Source: Pseudarthrobacter oxydans (GTDB lineage Bacteria > Actinomycetota > Actinomycetes > Actinomycetales > Micrococcaceae). Taken from it: DNA of 64,000 nucleotides. The stretch spans positions 248,001-312,000 of the forward strand of contig NZ_JAUSSN010000003.1 in assembly GCF_030812335.1 (NCBI RefSeq), read 5' to 3'. Made by a program: the position numbers and the translations under genes. This document shows, in pieces, positions 18,580 through 27,670 of the stretch (positions are counted from its first letter, which is position 1; each line of letters opens with the position of its first letter). The notes under the pieces were generated by a model. The model saw only the letters and a list, made by a program, of their open reading frames with translations. It was not told the DNA's origin and did no database searches.

Positions 18580-20031
18580 GTGAGAAGAAAACCAATCGAA
18601 CTGGCAGCTGTGGCAACCGCGGCAGTCCCCGGACTGACCCCGACCGCCGTCAGCTCTGCGCCCGACGATCCGGCGGACTTCGACTCGGCACTTCTGCTGG
18701 ATTCCGAAGGCAAGCGCTGGCGGGTCCGCTCGCCGCGCCACGCCGAGGCCAGCGCCCGGCTGGAAACAGAATTCCTGGTGCTGCGCGCCTTCCTCCCGGG
18801 CATCCGGGCCGAACTTCCCTTCCTGATGCCCACCGTTGCCGGCACCGTGCGGCAGGGACCGCTGACGACGTTCGTCTACTCGCATCTGGCAGGCTCGACC
18901 CGGTCGGTTGAGGAACTCGGCGCGGCGTCCCCCGCCGTGGCCCGCGAAATCGGCGCAGCCCTCGCCGCCATCCATGATTTGCCCCACTCGCTGGTCAGCA
19001 ATGCCGATCTGCCGAGCTACACCCCCAACGAGTTCCGCCAGCGCCGCCTCAATGAACTGGACCAGGCCGCCACCACCGGCAAGATTCCGCCGTTACTGCT
19101 TCGCCGCTGGGAACACGCGCTCGAGGACGTCTCCCTCTGGCGTTTCAACCCGTGCGTGGTCCACGGGGACCTGCACGAAGACAACCTGCTGGTCGACGGC
19201 GACCGCGTGACGGCTGTGACTGGATGGACGGATCTGAGAATCGGGGACCCGGCCGACGACATGGCCTGGCTGGTCGCGTCCAACGACCAGGACTTCGTGG
19301 ACGCCGTACTGGCGCACTACACCTCCTCCCGGCGCGACGTGCCGGACGCCCATCTGCTGCGGCGTGCCGCGCTCTCCGCCGAATTCGCCCTGGCGCAGTA
19401 CCTCGTCAAGGGCATCGCTGCCGGGAACCAGGAGATGATCGACGAGGCCGAGGCAATGCTCACCGCCCTCGCAGAGGACGTCGCCGAACACGGCGGGCAG
19501 CCGATCAGCGTGGAACCGCTCCCCCAGCCCACCCCTGCATCCGACCAGGCACCTCAGACCTCGGCTGCGGGCAGCGCCCCGGTGCCGGCCGTCAGCAAGG
19601 TGACCCTGCTGGCGCCGGACTCGGTCTCCGGCCTCCCCGCCGTTCCTTCCAGCACCGCGATGCCTGCCGTGCACGTCACGCCCATCCCCGTCGCGGCCGG
19701 CGGAGAAGACGGAGCGGCTGGGGCTGAGAGCGCGGCCGGGGATTCCGGCGCGGTTGACGACAACAGTGCCGACGGGTCCTCCGAGCCGGCACCCAAGAAG
19801 GTGTCCGGTGGCGTCTCCGTCACTGCGATTCCCGACGACGGGCCGGACGCCGACGAGTCCTCCGTGGAAGACACCTCAACCCAGTCGATCGCCGTCGTCA
19901 AGGCCGATGCCCCGGCCCAGGAGCAGGCGCAGGCCCGGCCAGACACCGTGGATCCGTCCGAGGCCCCGGCGAACCCGGCGGAGGACACCTCGACGACCGC
20001 TCTCACGGTGGTCGAGGCGAAGTCCCGCTAA
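18580..20031 (+). CDS. Aminoglycoside/macrolide-type phosphotransferase (APH fold) with acidic tail
   Basis: A 483-residue protein. Residues 25-300 have the APH/choline-kinase fold: HGDLHEDNLLVDGDRV holds the catalytic HGD/N motif, and TDLRIGDPADDMAWLV corresponds to the metal-binding segment, though the usual IDW/F-D has a Thr-Asp instead. Residues 330-483 are an acidic, Ala/Pro/Ser/Thr-rich, low-complexity extension with no recognisable domain. The substrate is unknown; the location among housekeeping genes argues against an acquired resistance determinant. The start is GTG at 18580 by alignment of the conserved N-terminal region; the ribosome site is weak, so the start is uncertain. Its stop overlaps the adnB stop tail-to-tail (CTAA). 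It occupies the position of a cation-transporter gene in the mycobacterial order (as I recall it). Confidence 0.8.
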   Translation: MRRKPIELAAVATAAVPGLTPTAVSSAPDDPADFDSALLLDSEGKRWRVRSPRHAEASARLETEFLVLRAFLPGIRAELPFLMPTVAGTVRQGPLTTFVYSHLAGSTRSVEELGAASPAVAREIGAALAAIHDLPHSLVSNADLPSYTPNEFRQRRLNELDQAATTGKIPPLLLRRWEHALEDVSLWRFNPCVVHGDLHEDNLLVDGDRVTAVTGWTDLRIGDPADDMAWLVASNDQDFVDAVLAHYTSSRRDVPDAHLLRRAALSAEFALAQYLVKGIAAGNQEMIDEAEAMLTALAEDVAEHGGQPISVEPLPQPTPASDQAPQTSAAGSAPVPAVSKVTLLAPDSVSGLPAVPSSTAMPAVHVTPIPVAAGGEDGAAGAESAAGDSGAVDDNSADGSSEPAPKKVSGGVSVTAIPDDGPDADESSVEDTSTQSIAVVKADAPAQEQAQARPDTVDPSEAPANPAEDTSTTALTVVEAKSR

Positions 20032-23000
20032 CCGGTCCCCAGGGCCGTGGCAACGATCTGTTCGAGCCGTGCCGCCGAGCCCAGATCGTGCGGCCGGACC
20101 ACCTGGTCGTCCGCCACGTAGTAGAACGCCGCCCGGACCTGGTCCAGCGGGAGGTCCTTGAGTCGGGCCCAGGCCAGCCGGTACACGGCCAGCTGGACCG
20201 CTTTGGTCTTGAGCTGCGCGGCGGACGGCCGGCGGCCGGTCTTCCAGTCCACCAGGTCCCACCCGCCGTCGGCATCGCGGAAGACGGCGTCGATCCGGCC
20301 GCGGACCACAACGTCACCGATCCGGGTCTCCACCGGCACCTCAACGTGGGCCGGGGCGCGGTTGGCCCACTCGGACCGGCGGAACGTTTCCACCATGCTG
20401 TCCAGGCCGTACGCTGCGTCGATGTGCTCGTCGGAGCCGGCCGCTTCGCCGAGGTCCAGCATGCCGGCGGCGCCGAAGTACTCCTCCACCCAGGCGTGGA
20501 AGGCTGTGCCTTTGCGGGCCGACATCCCCGGTTCCCGCGGGACCGGGCGACGGAGCCGGGCGACGACCGAGCCGGCGTCGTCCTCCAGATCCACCAGGGT
20601 GGACGCGGAGATGTGGCCCGGCAGGTGCACGTCGTGGACGGCAGTCCGGCGGGAACGGCGCTCCAGCAGGGTCGCGGCCTCGGATGCCCAGCCGCCGGCG
20701 GGGCCGCGCAAGGGCCGCCGCTTGTCCGGGCCGGGAGCGCCCGGCCCGGCGGCGGCATCCCGCAGCACGCCGGAGTCCAGGGACGCCAGGACCCGGGCCG
20801 CCGCGGACTGCATGGCCGCCCGCCGGCCGGGAACCAGGCGCAGCCGGGAGCCGGTGCGCGGATCGATGGGCCCCTCGAGCGGGTCGTACGGCCAGCCCGC
20901 GACCTCCAGGTCCGAGGTCAGCGGGCTCTCCTCGGGCAATGATTCCTCACTGACGGACTGCGGGTGGATCGCGGCGGCCCCGTCGGCAACCAGCACCTCG
21001 AGTTCGGTCAGGAACGGCGACATCTCCGCCATCCCGGCGCGCGAGCCCACCCAGGCGGCGCTGGAGACCCAGAGCACGTGTTTCGCCCGGGTGTAGGCCA
21101 CGTAGGCCAGCCTCCGTTCCTCGGCCTCGCCGTGAACCTGCACGGCGGACTTGAACTCCTTCTCGGCGTCGAGCCAGCCTTTTTGGTCCGGGTGTCCGAG
21201 GTCCCACTGCGGCAGGTCGGCGCGGTCCCCGCGCAGCGGCCACGGCAGTGCGGCGCTGCCGCTGCTCCAGCGTGAGTCCCGGCTGCTGGGGAAGGCCCCG
21301 GCATTGAGCCCGGGCACGAACACGACATCCCATTCCAGGCCCTTGGAGGCGTGCACGGTCAGCAGCTGCACCGCTTCGTGGTTCACTTCCGGCGCGGCGG
21401 CGTCCAGGCCGTTCTCCTCAGCGGCCGCGGCCTCCAGCCAGGCCAGGAAGGCGAGCACGTCGACCCGGTGGGAGGTGTGCAGGAACCCGGCCGCGGCATC
21501 CTGGAACGCATCCAGGTTGCGGCGGGCCTGATGAATGCTGATCCCGGGCCGCGCGGACACCTCAATGTCCAGCAGCATGGCCCGCTCCACCTCACCGAGC
21601 AGGGTGGTGAGGTCATCGCCCATGTAGCCGCGCAGCTGCCGGAGTTCCGCCGAGAGCCGCTGGAGCCGCTCCAGCGCCTCGGCGCTGAGCTGGCGGCCGT
21701 GCGCGGAGGTCCAGCCTTCGCGCGGCAGCCAGTCGAGGGCTTCGACCAGGCTGGCGGCGTCCGTGAGGTCACCCTCGATCACCGCCGCCTCCGCGACGTC
21801 GTCGGCGTCGTCGTCCGGGGCACCGGGGCGGCCGCGGCGCCGGGCAAGGAAACTGGACCAGTCCCGCAGTGCCATCAGGTCCGCGGGCCCGATCCGCCAG
21901 CGGGCACCGGCGAGCAGGCGCATCAGCGAATCGGACCGGCCCGGATCGGCCAGCACCCGGAGAGTCGCGACGAGGTCGATGATCTCGGGGGTGTCCAGGA
22001 GGCCGCCGAGGCCGACGATCTCGTACGGGATCCCGCGCACCTCGAATTCCCGGCGGATGCATTCCATCTGGGCGCGCCGGCGGCACAGCACCGCCATGGC
22101 GGGCGGCTCGGGCTCCGCCGCCGACAAATCGAAGTCGGTCACCCGGAACTTCAGCACGTCGCCCGCGATGGCCGCGGCCTCATCCTCGTCGGTGCCAAAG
22201 CGGCCCATCACGACGCGGCCCTGGACCGCAGCCGGGCTGGGCTGCAGCGGCGGAACCTCGACACCTCCGGCGGCGGTGTCCCGCTCGCCGGCCGGGCCGG
22301 TCTGGGCGGCAGCTTTGCTGAGCGGAGCCGAAATGACGTTGGCGGCGGAGAGGATGTTCCGGCCGTTGCGCCAGGCCGTGGTGAGGTACGACGTCGGGGC
22401 GACGGCAAAGCGCGCCGGGCCGGCAGGGCCCGCCGTGGCCGCAGTTTCGGCAGCGTTGGCAGCGTTGGCAGGGTCGGCAGGGTCGGCAGGGTCGGCTGGG
22501 CCGGCTGGGCCGGCAGTGTTGCCGCCGGCAGCGCCGTCGTCAGAGTCCTCGGTGGGAAGCCGCACCGGGAATTCGCGGACGAAGTGGAAGAGCTGGCCGG
22601 CGGAGGCGCCGCGGAAGCCGTAGATGGACTGGTTGGGGTCCCCCACCGCGGTGACCGCGTGGCCGTCGCCGAACAGCCGGGAAAAGAGCACGAGCTGGGC
22701 GTGTGAGGTGTCCTGGAACTCGTCCAGCAGCACCACCTTGTAGCGCTGGCGTTCGGTTTCGGCGGCGACCGGGATCTCGTTGGCGACGCGGGCGGCGAGG
22801 GCCACCAGGTCGCCGAAGTCGAGGGCGCCGCGGGCGCGTTTGGCGTCGGTGTAGCGTCCCACCATCTCCGCGACGCTGGCCCGGGTGCGCAGCAGCCCGC
22901 TGAGCTCGCCCACGGCCTGGCTGGGGTTCTTTTTGGCGGTCGCGAGGTAGGGCAGCGACTCGAACTCGGCCACCCGATCGAGCAGCCAGCCGCGGACCCC

Positions 23001-23687
23001 GGCCGGGTCCTGGAGATGTTCAGCGCACTCGCCGGCGAGCTGGATGACCGCCTTGACCAGGGTGGATTTGGCGGAACGGAAGTGTTCGTATTCGCCGTCG
23101 AAGGCTTCCACGACCTCGCTGGCGAGCTGGAAGGACTGGGCACCGCCGAGTAGCACGACGTCACGCTCGACGCCGAGCCGGAGCCCGTAGTCGGACACGA
23201 TGCCGCTGGCGTACGAGTGGTACGTGGAGACCTTGGGTTCGAGCGCGTCGGTGCTGAGCAGCCCGGCGGGGAAGACCTGGTTCTGCGTGTCGGACGCGGC
23301 GATGCGCTGCAGCGCGGCCAGCTTCGCGCGGATGCGGGTGGCCAGTTCCCCGGCGGCCTTCCGCGTGAAGGTCACGCCGAGCACTTCCTCCGGCCGGACC
23401 CAGCCGTTGGCGACCAGCCACACCACACGGTCGGCCATGGTGGCGGTCTTGCCCGAGCCGGCGCCGGCAATGACGAGCCGGGGTGAGAGCGGCGAGGAAA
23501 TGATGTGCGACTGCTCGGCGGTGGGGCTGTTCTTCTCGCCCAGCAGCACCGAGAGCTCCTCGGGGGTGAACCGCGGTACGGGCAGGGCGGCGGGCAGCGC
23601 GGCGGGCGCGGCTGCGGGCAGCGGTGTGGGCACCGCGGCGGGCGCAGCCGCGGGCGCCGCGGCGGCCATGGGTGTCTCGGGGGTCAT
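20028..23687 (-). CDS. adnB: AdnB-like helicase-nuclease subunit
   Basis: A 1219-residue UvrD/Rep helicase fused to a RecB-family nuclease. The Walker A is near residue 80 (AGAGSGKT), motif II is LLDEFQDTSHAQL, and late helicase motifs include LTVHASKGLEWDVVF and RLAYVAYTRAKHVLWV. The C-terminal nuclease has the DLVDWKTGRRP active-site motif with an upstream GRIDAVF aspartate. With AdnA it forms the actinobacterial end-resection motor-nuclease that processes double-strand breaks. The N-terminal 40 residues are Ala/Pro-rich, and a tandem-repeat Ala/Pro/Asp insertion lies between motifs near residues 385-425. The start ATG at 23687 overlaps the adnA stop by 4 bases (ATGA). Assignment as AdnB rather than AdnA rests on gene order and is therefore slightly less certain. 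Confidence 0.88.
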   Translation of the reverse strand: MTPETPMAAAAPAAAPAAVPTPLPAAAPAALPAALPVPRFTPEELSVLLGEKNSPTAEQSHIISSPLSPRLVIAGAGSGKTATMADRVVWLVANGWVRPEEVLGVTFTRKAAGELATRIRAKLAALQRIAASDTQNQVFPAGLLSTDALEPKVSTYHSYASGIVSDYGLRLGVERDVVLLGGAQSFQLASEVVEAFDGEYEHFRSAKSTLVKAVIQLAGECAEHLQDPAGVRGWLLDRVAEFESLPYLATAKKNPSQAVGELSGLLRTRASVAEMVGRYTDAKRARGALDFGDLVALAARVANEIPVAAETERQRYKVVLLDEFQDTSHAQLVLFSRLFGDGHAVTAVGDPNQSIYGFRGASAGQLFHFVREFPVRLPTEDSDDGAAGGNTAGPAGPADPADPADPANAANAAETAATAGPAGPARFAVAPTSYLTTAWRNGRNILSAANVISAPLSKAAAQTGPAGERDTAAGGVEVPPLQPSPAAVQGRVVMGRFGTDEDEAAAIAGDVLKFRVTDFDLSAAEPEPPAMAVLCRRRAQMECIRREFEVRGIPYEIVGLGGLLDTPEIIDLVATLRVLADPGRSDSLMRLLAGARWRIGPADLMALRDWSSFLARRRGRPGAPDDDADDVAEAAVIEGDLTDAASLVEALDWLPREGWTSAHGRQLSAEALERLQRLSAELRQLRGYMGDDLTTLLGEVERAMLLDIEVSARPGISIHQARRNLDAFQDAAAGFLHTSHRVDVLAFLAWLEAAAAEENGLDAAAPEVNHEAVQLLTVHASKGLEWDVVFVPGLNAGAFPSSRDSRWSSGSAALPWPLRGDRADLPQWDLGHPDQKGWLDAEKEFKSAVQVHGEAEERRLAYVAYTRAKHVLWVSSAAWVGSRAGMAEMSPFLTELEVLVADGAAAIHPQSVSEESLPEESPLTSDLEVAGWPYDPLEGPIDPRTGSRLRLVPGRRAAMQSAAARVLASLDSGVLRDAAAGPGAPGPDKRRPLRGPAGGWASEAATLLERRSRRTAVHDVHLPGHISASTLVDLEDDAGSVVARLRRPVPREPGMSARKGTAFHAWVEEYFGAAGMLDLGEAAGSDEHIDAAYGLDSMVETFRRSEWANRAPAHVEVPVETRIGDVVVRGRIDAVFRDADGGWDLVDWKTGRRPSAAQLKTKAVQLAVYRLAWARLKDLPLDQVRAAFYYVADDQVVRPHDLGSAARLEQIVATALGTG
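22451..22513. repeat. Seven 9-bp tandem units inside adnB
   Basis: Units CAGCGTTGG (2), CAGGGTCGG (3) and CTGGGCCGG (2) run head to tail. On the coding strand they give an Ala/Pro/Asp/Asn-rich tripeptide repeat (PAD, PAN, PAG). Frame is kept because the unit is a multiple of three. Confidence 0.85.
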
Positions 23688-26600
23688 TCGGTGACCTGCT
23701 TTCCCCGCAGGCACAGCGGGCAGACTTCGGGCAAGCGGCAGCCGTGACCGCCGTGGCCGCCCTTGGACGGATCGTGTCGGGCTTCGAAGGTGCTCCCGGA
23801 CATTACCCGGGCGGCATCACCGACCATGCCCAGGGCCCAGTTCTCCGCCGGGTCCAGGGGAGCCTGGGCCTGGATGCCCGGGCTCTTGGTGCTGGTGCCG
23901 AGCTGGGCCAGGACGGCGCCGCCGGGCAAGGGGGGCGGGCCGTCGTCGGGGCCGGCAAAGCCTCCGGCCAGCACCGCGGCCTGGTAGGCGCCCAGCTGCG
24001 GATGCCGCTCGAGGTCGGCCTTCCCCGGCTGCCGCTTGCCGGTTTTGAGGTCCACGACGACGAGCCTGCCCTCGGCGTCGATCTCCAGGCGGTCGACCTG
24101 GCCGCGCAGCACGGCCGGGCGGGCCGGCCAGGCGTCGCGATCCGCGTCGGCGTCGGCGCCGGCTCCAGCGCCGTTGTCGGTGCTTCCGGCCGCCAGAACG
24201 TCCGGGAGTTTGACTTCGAAGTCCAGCTCGACGCCGACCAGGGACCGGCCTTCGCTGCGCATCACCAGCACATACTGGGCAAGCTTCCGGACCATGGTTT
24301 CCGCGCGCTGGAAGTCCAGCTTTCCCTCCCAGTTGTCCTTCATCCCCAGCGCCGGCCAGCGGCGGACGAGTTCGGCCACGTATTCGCTGCCGGAGGCGTC
24401 CGGCAGGTCCTGCGCGATGGAGTGGACGAGGGTGCCCAGGCTGCGCGCAAAGTCGGTGGCGGCCTCCCCGCCCGCGGCCTGGACAAACCAGTCCAGCGGC
24501 GATTTCTGCACGGTCTCCACCTTCGACGGCGAAACGTACACGGTGCCCCCTGGCGGGACGACGGGCTCCTCCGTGGACAGCGCCGCAAGGCCCCACCAGC
24601 TCGCGGGGTGCGCGCCGGGCACGGGCGGCTCGGCGGCGGCCAGGGCGCCGAGAACGGCGCTGGCCTCCTGGGCTTCCGGGGTCCCGGCGTCGAGCTGGGC
24701 GTACTGCCGCAGCTCGGCGACGAGGGCGCGCAGGGTGAGCGGTCGCTCCACCGGGGTGAAGCCGCGCCGGTCCTGGTCCGGATCCAGCGGCGCCACGTAA
24801 TCCAGGAACGAGGACGGCTGTTCGTCCTCCGAGGACACGGCGGTGCAGATCAGCATCTGCTGTGCCCGCGACACCGCGGTGGAGAAGCTGCGCAGCTCAT
24901 CATAGCGGATTTCGCGCAGCCGGCTGAGGGGATCGAGCTGCAGGGCGTATGCCACGCCGTGCTCGACGGCGTCCGCGAACAGCGTGCTGCCGAGCAGTTC
25001 GCCGCGGAGCCTGGTGTTGGGCCACACCCCCTCCTGCAGGCCGGGGACGATGACCACGGGCCATTCCCGGCCGGCGGCGCTGGCCGGGGTCATCAGTTCC
25101 ACCGCGTCCTCCAGTTGGGCCCTCGCGGCGAGGGTGTCCATCGGGAGCTCCTGGCTGAGCAGGTACTCGAGGAACTGCTCCGGTCCGGACCCGGGCAGCT
25201 GGTCCACAAAGCGCTCGGCGGTGTGGAACAGGGCCATCATGGCATCGAGGTCCCGGTCCGCCCGGGCACCGGCCGATCCGCCGGCCAGCGCCGCCTCGGT
25301 CCAGCGCGCGGCCAGGCCGGTGGAGTTCCACAGCGCCCACAGCACCGTTTCGGCGTTGCCGCCAGGAGCCTGGGCAGCGGCCCGGCCGGCCTGGATCATC
25401 CGGGCGATCCGGCGCGCGGAGTGCCCTTCGATGCCCAGGGTTGCCAGCGCGCCCGGCTCCAGCAAGGCCTCGACGAGGAGTACGTCACTTGTGCGGCCGC
25501 CGCCGCCCAGGATTTCCTCCCGGCGCAGGGACTGGCGCAGGCGCCGCAGCTCGATCGCGGTGGATCCGCCGATCCGTGAGGTCAGCAGCGCCACGGCCGC
25601 CTCGGGGGTCAGTACGGCCGGGTCCAGTGCCACGGCATAGGCATCCAGCAGCGGCCGGACGGCGACCTCGTCGCGGACGGCGGATTCGGCCACCGGGATC
25701 CGGACCGGGATGCCCTGGCCTGCGAGGTAGCGGTGCAGCTGGCTGAGCTGGCCGCCGTTGCGGACGATCACGGCGATGTCACCGAGCTCGCGGCCGTCGT
25801 TGAGCTGGGCCTCCAGGATCCGTTGCGCCACGTAGCGCAGTTCGTGCACCGGCGACGGCAGCAGGTGCGCCTCGACGGTGCCCGCGGAGGCGCCCGGGTT
25901 CCGGGGCTGTTCGAGCCGGCGCGCGGACTGCCCGCCGGCGCGGCTGGAGATCCGTCCGGCGACGGACAGCCAGGCGTCCGCCACCGCCGGGGTGTGGCGG
26001 TGCGCGGTCCAGAGCGGCCGTTCGAGGACGGTGCCGCCGGCCGGGGCGAGCAGCCGGGGAAGCTCGGCCACAAGGTCCGGGCGGGCTCCGCGGAACCCCT
26101 GGACCACGGTGTCCGGCGATGAGGTGATGAGGACCTCCTTGCCCGCGGCGATGTCCGCGAGCAGTTCGAACACGGCAGGGTTGGCTTCCTGCATGTCGTC
26201 CACCAGCACCAGCTGCAGCCGGTCGCGTTCGGCGGCGAGGAAGTCCGGTTCGTCCTGGAAGATCTGCCGGGCTGCGGTGATGATGCCGGCCGGGTCGAAG
26301 GATTCGGGCATCCGCAGGTCCAGCACGTCGCGGTACTCCGCGTACAGCGCCGCCGCGGCCACCCAGTCCGGCCGGTGGCAGCGCCGGGCAAGGCCCACAA
26401 GGTCTTCGGCGGTCCGCCCGGATTCGATGATCCGGTCAAAGAGCTGGCGGACCTCCTGCCGGAACCCGCGGGTCTGCAGGGCAGCGCCCAGGTCCTCCGG
26501 CCAGGGCAGCTCGAGTCCGGGCTGCGCGTGGCCCTCGAGGAGCTCCTTGATGATCAGGTCCTGTTCCGGGCCGGACAGGAGTTTCGGCGGGCGCGGCAGC

Positions 26601-27094
26601 GGCAGGATCCCTTCGGCCTTGGCGCGCCGGATCACGTCGAAGGCGTACGACGCCCAGGTGCGGGCCGGCGTCGTGCTCAAACTGCGGTCCAGCCGTGCGG
26701 TGAAGCGGTCCCGGAGCGTGTCGGCGGCGAGGCGTCCGGGGGCGAGGATGAGCATCCGTTCGGGATCGACGCCGTCCCGTAGCGCACGCCGGACGGCGGC
26801 TTCGACGAGCACGGTCGATTTGCCGGTCCCCGGCGCTCCGGGGACGAGGACCGGGCCGGAGCCGTGCGGGATGTCGACGGCGGCGAGCTGGTCCGCCGTC
26901 AGCACGGGAGCCGCGTTGTGCAGCGTGCGCGGTGGCAGCAGGCGGAGTGCGGATCCGGAGGCGCGCGGCCTGGCGGGACGCTGACCGCCCCGGGCGGGCC
27001 CGCTGGTCGCGGGTTGTACTGGTGCGGGCTGTGTTGGTGCGGAGTTTGTTGGTGTGGGCTGGAGGGGCTGGGGGCTCTTGCTGGGGATGCTCAC
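23684..27094 (-). CDS. adnA: AdnA-like helicase-nuclease subunit
   Basis: A 1136-residue UvrD-like helicase plus RecB-family nuclease. The Walker A is VPGAPGTGKST (Lys92). The DExx box is unusual, LVLVDDMQEANP, as expected for the more divergent subunit of AdnAB. The C-terminal nuclease carries GQVDRLEID and VVDLKTGKRQ followed by LGAYQAAV. A terminal CX5CX2C cluster (CRLPEVCPLC) could bind an iron-sulfur cluster as in AddB/Cas4-type nucleases. A Pro/Thr/Gln-rich leader of about 40 residues precedes the motor. The start is GTG at 27094 and overlaps the ATL gene stop as GTGA; its own stop overlaps adnB as ATGA. The three genes should therefore be translated together. Its role is double-strand break end processing. 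Confidence 0.88.
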   Translation of the reverse strand: MSIPSKSPQPLQPTPTNSAPTQPAPVQPATSGPARGGQRPARPRASGSALRLLPPRTLHNAAPVLTADQLAAVDIPHGSGPVLVPGAPGTGKSTVLVEAAVRRALRDGVDPERMLILAPGRLAADTLRDRFTARLDRSLSTTPARTWASYAFDVIRRAKAEGILPLPRPPKLLSGPEQDLIIKELLEGHAQPGLELPWPEDLGAALQTRGFRQEVRQLFDRIIESGRTAEDLVGLARRCHRPDWVAAAALYAEYRDVLDLRMPESFDPAGIITAARQIFQDEPDFLAAERDRLQLVLVDDMQEANPAVFELLADIAAGKEVLITSSPDTVVQGFRGARPDLVAELPRLLAPAGGTVLERPLWTAHRHTPAVADAWLSVAGRISSRAGGQSARRLEQPRNPGASAGTVEAHLLPSPVHELRYVAQRILEAQLNDGRELGDIAVIVRNGGQLSQLHRYLAGQGIPVRIPVAESAVRDEVAVRPLLDAYAVALDPAVLTPEAAVALLTSRIGGSTAIELRRLRQSLRREEILGGGGRTSDVLLVEALLEPGALATLGIEGHSARRIARMIQAGRAAAQAPGGNAETVLWALWNSTGLAARWTEAALAGGSAGARADRDLDAMMALFHTAERFVDQLPGSGPEQFLEYLLSQELPMDTLAARAQLEDAVELMTPASAAGREWPVVIVPGLQEGVWPNTRLRGELLGSTLFADAVEHGVAYALQLDPLSRLREIRYDELRSFSTAVSRAQQMLICTAVSSEDEQPSSFLDYVAPLDPDQDRRGFTPVERPLTLRALVAELRQYAQLDAGTPEAQEASAVLGALAAAEPPVPGAHPASWWGLAALSTEEPVVPPGGTVYVSPSKVETVQKSPLDWFVQAAGGEAATDFARSLGTLVHSIAQDLPDASGSEYVAELVRRWPALGMKDNWEGKLDFQRAETMVRKLAQYVLVMRSEGRSLVGVELDFEVKLPDVLAAGSTDNGAGAGADADADRDAWPARPAVLRGQVDRLEIDAEGRLVVVDLKTGKRQPGKADLERHPQLGAYQAAVLAGGFAGPDDGPPPLPGGAVLAQLGTSTKSPGIQAQAPLDPAENWALGMVGDAARVMSGSTFEARHDPSKGGHGGHGCRLPEVCPLCLRGKQVTE

Positions 27095-27507
27095 ACAGTC
27101 ATTTCATCATCCGGGGCCGACAGTTTGCGCAAGGACCGTTCCAGCCGCTCGGCCACGGCGTCGATCCGGTCGAATTCCCCGTCGCTCGGTGCCCAGCGGG
27201 CGGCCATCAGGTCCACGCGCCAGCGGCCCTCGCCGGTGCGGAGGTAGTCCGCATAATTTCCCAGCAGCGGGGTTCCTTCCAGGATGTACAGGGTCAGGGC
27301 CTCCCGTTCGTGCCCCGGGGGCGCGTCACCGCTGGCCTTCAGGACCCGCCACCAGGGCACGGAACTGCCGTGGTGGCTCATGACGGAGCCGATCTGCCGG
27401 GGGCCGCCGGATCCGAGGAGCTCGGCGACGTCACCGTACGCCACCGCGGCGCCGGCGGGGATCAGTGCCACGACGTCCAGCACCGCCTCCACATACTCGA
27501 TCCGCAT
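27091..27507 (-). CDS. Alkyltransferase-like (ATL/MGMT-family) DNA-binding protein
   Basis: A 138-residue protein with the MGMT DNA-binding fold: IPAGAAVAYGDVAELLG is the helix-turn-helix segment and RQIGSVMSHHG the following region. In place of the alkyl-accepting PCHR motif it has PWWRV, so the reactive cysteine is replaced by tryptophan. That is the definition of ATL proteins, which bind O6-alkylguanine without repairing it and hand the lesion to nucleotide excision repair. The C-terminal 40 residues are an extra tail. It is the first gene of a chain with adnA and adnB (4-nt GTGA overlap). A related small gene, Rv3204, sits in the same place in M. tuberculosis by my recollection. Confidence 0.87.
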   Translation of the reverse strand: MRIEYVEAVLDVVALIPAGAAVAYGDVAELLGSGGPRQIGSVMSHHGSSVPWWRVLKASGDAPPGHEREALTLYILEGTPLLGNYADYLRTGEGRWRVDLMAARWAPSDGEFDRIDAVAERLERSLRKLSAPDDEMTV

Positions 27508-27538
27508 GGCACAAGCCTAGCGGCCGGGGCGCTGTCAC

Positions 27539-27574
27539 GGGCCGCCGGGCGGGCCGCCGGGCGGGCCGCCGTCG
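27539..27574. repeat. 12-bp GC tandem repeat upstream of the DnaQ-like gene
   Basis: GGGCCGCCGGGC occurs twice head to tail and a third time partly changed, in the 163-base region between the divergent ATL and exonuclease genes. It may spread as simple-sequence slippage; no regulatory role is evident. Confidence 0.7.
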
Positions 27575-27670
27575 GGCGTTCGGGCGTTCCTGGGCGGGAC
27601 CGCGGTGATGCCGGACCGGGGCGCGGGGTGGTGGCGCATTTCTGTCGGTGGCAGCAGGTAGCGTTGACGC

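Noticed and set aside
21351..25579. Two plus-strand open frames of 451 and 651 residues opposite adnB and adnA
   Set aside because: They are antisense shadows of well-supported helicase-nuclease genes and carry no motif.
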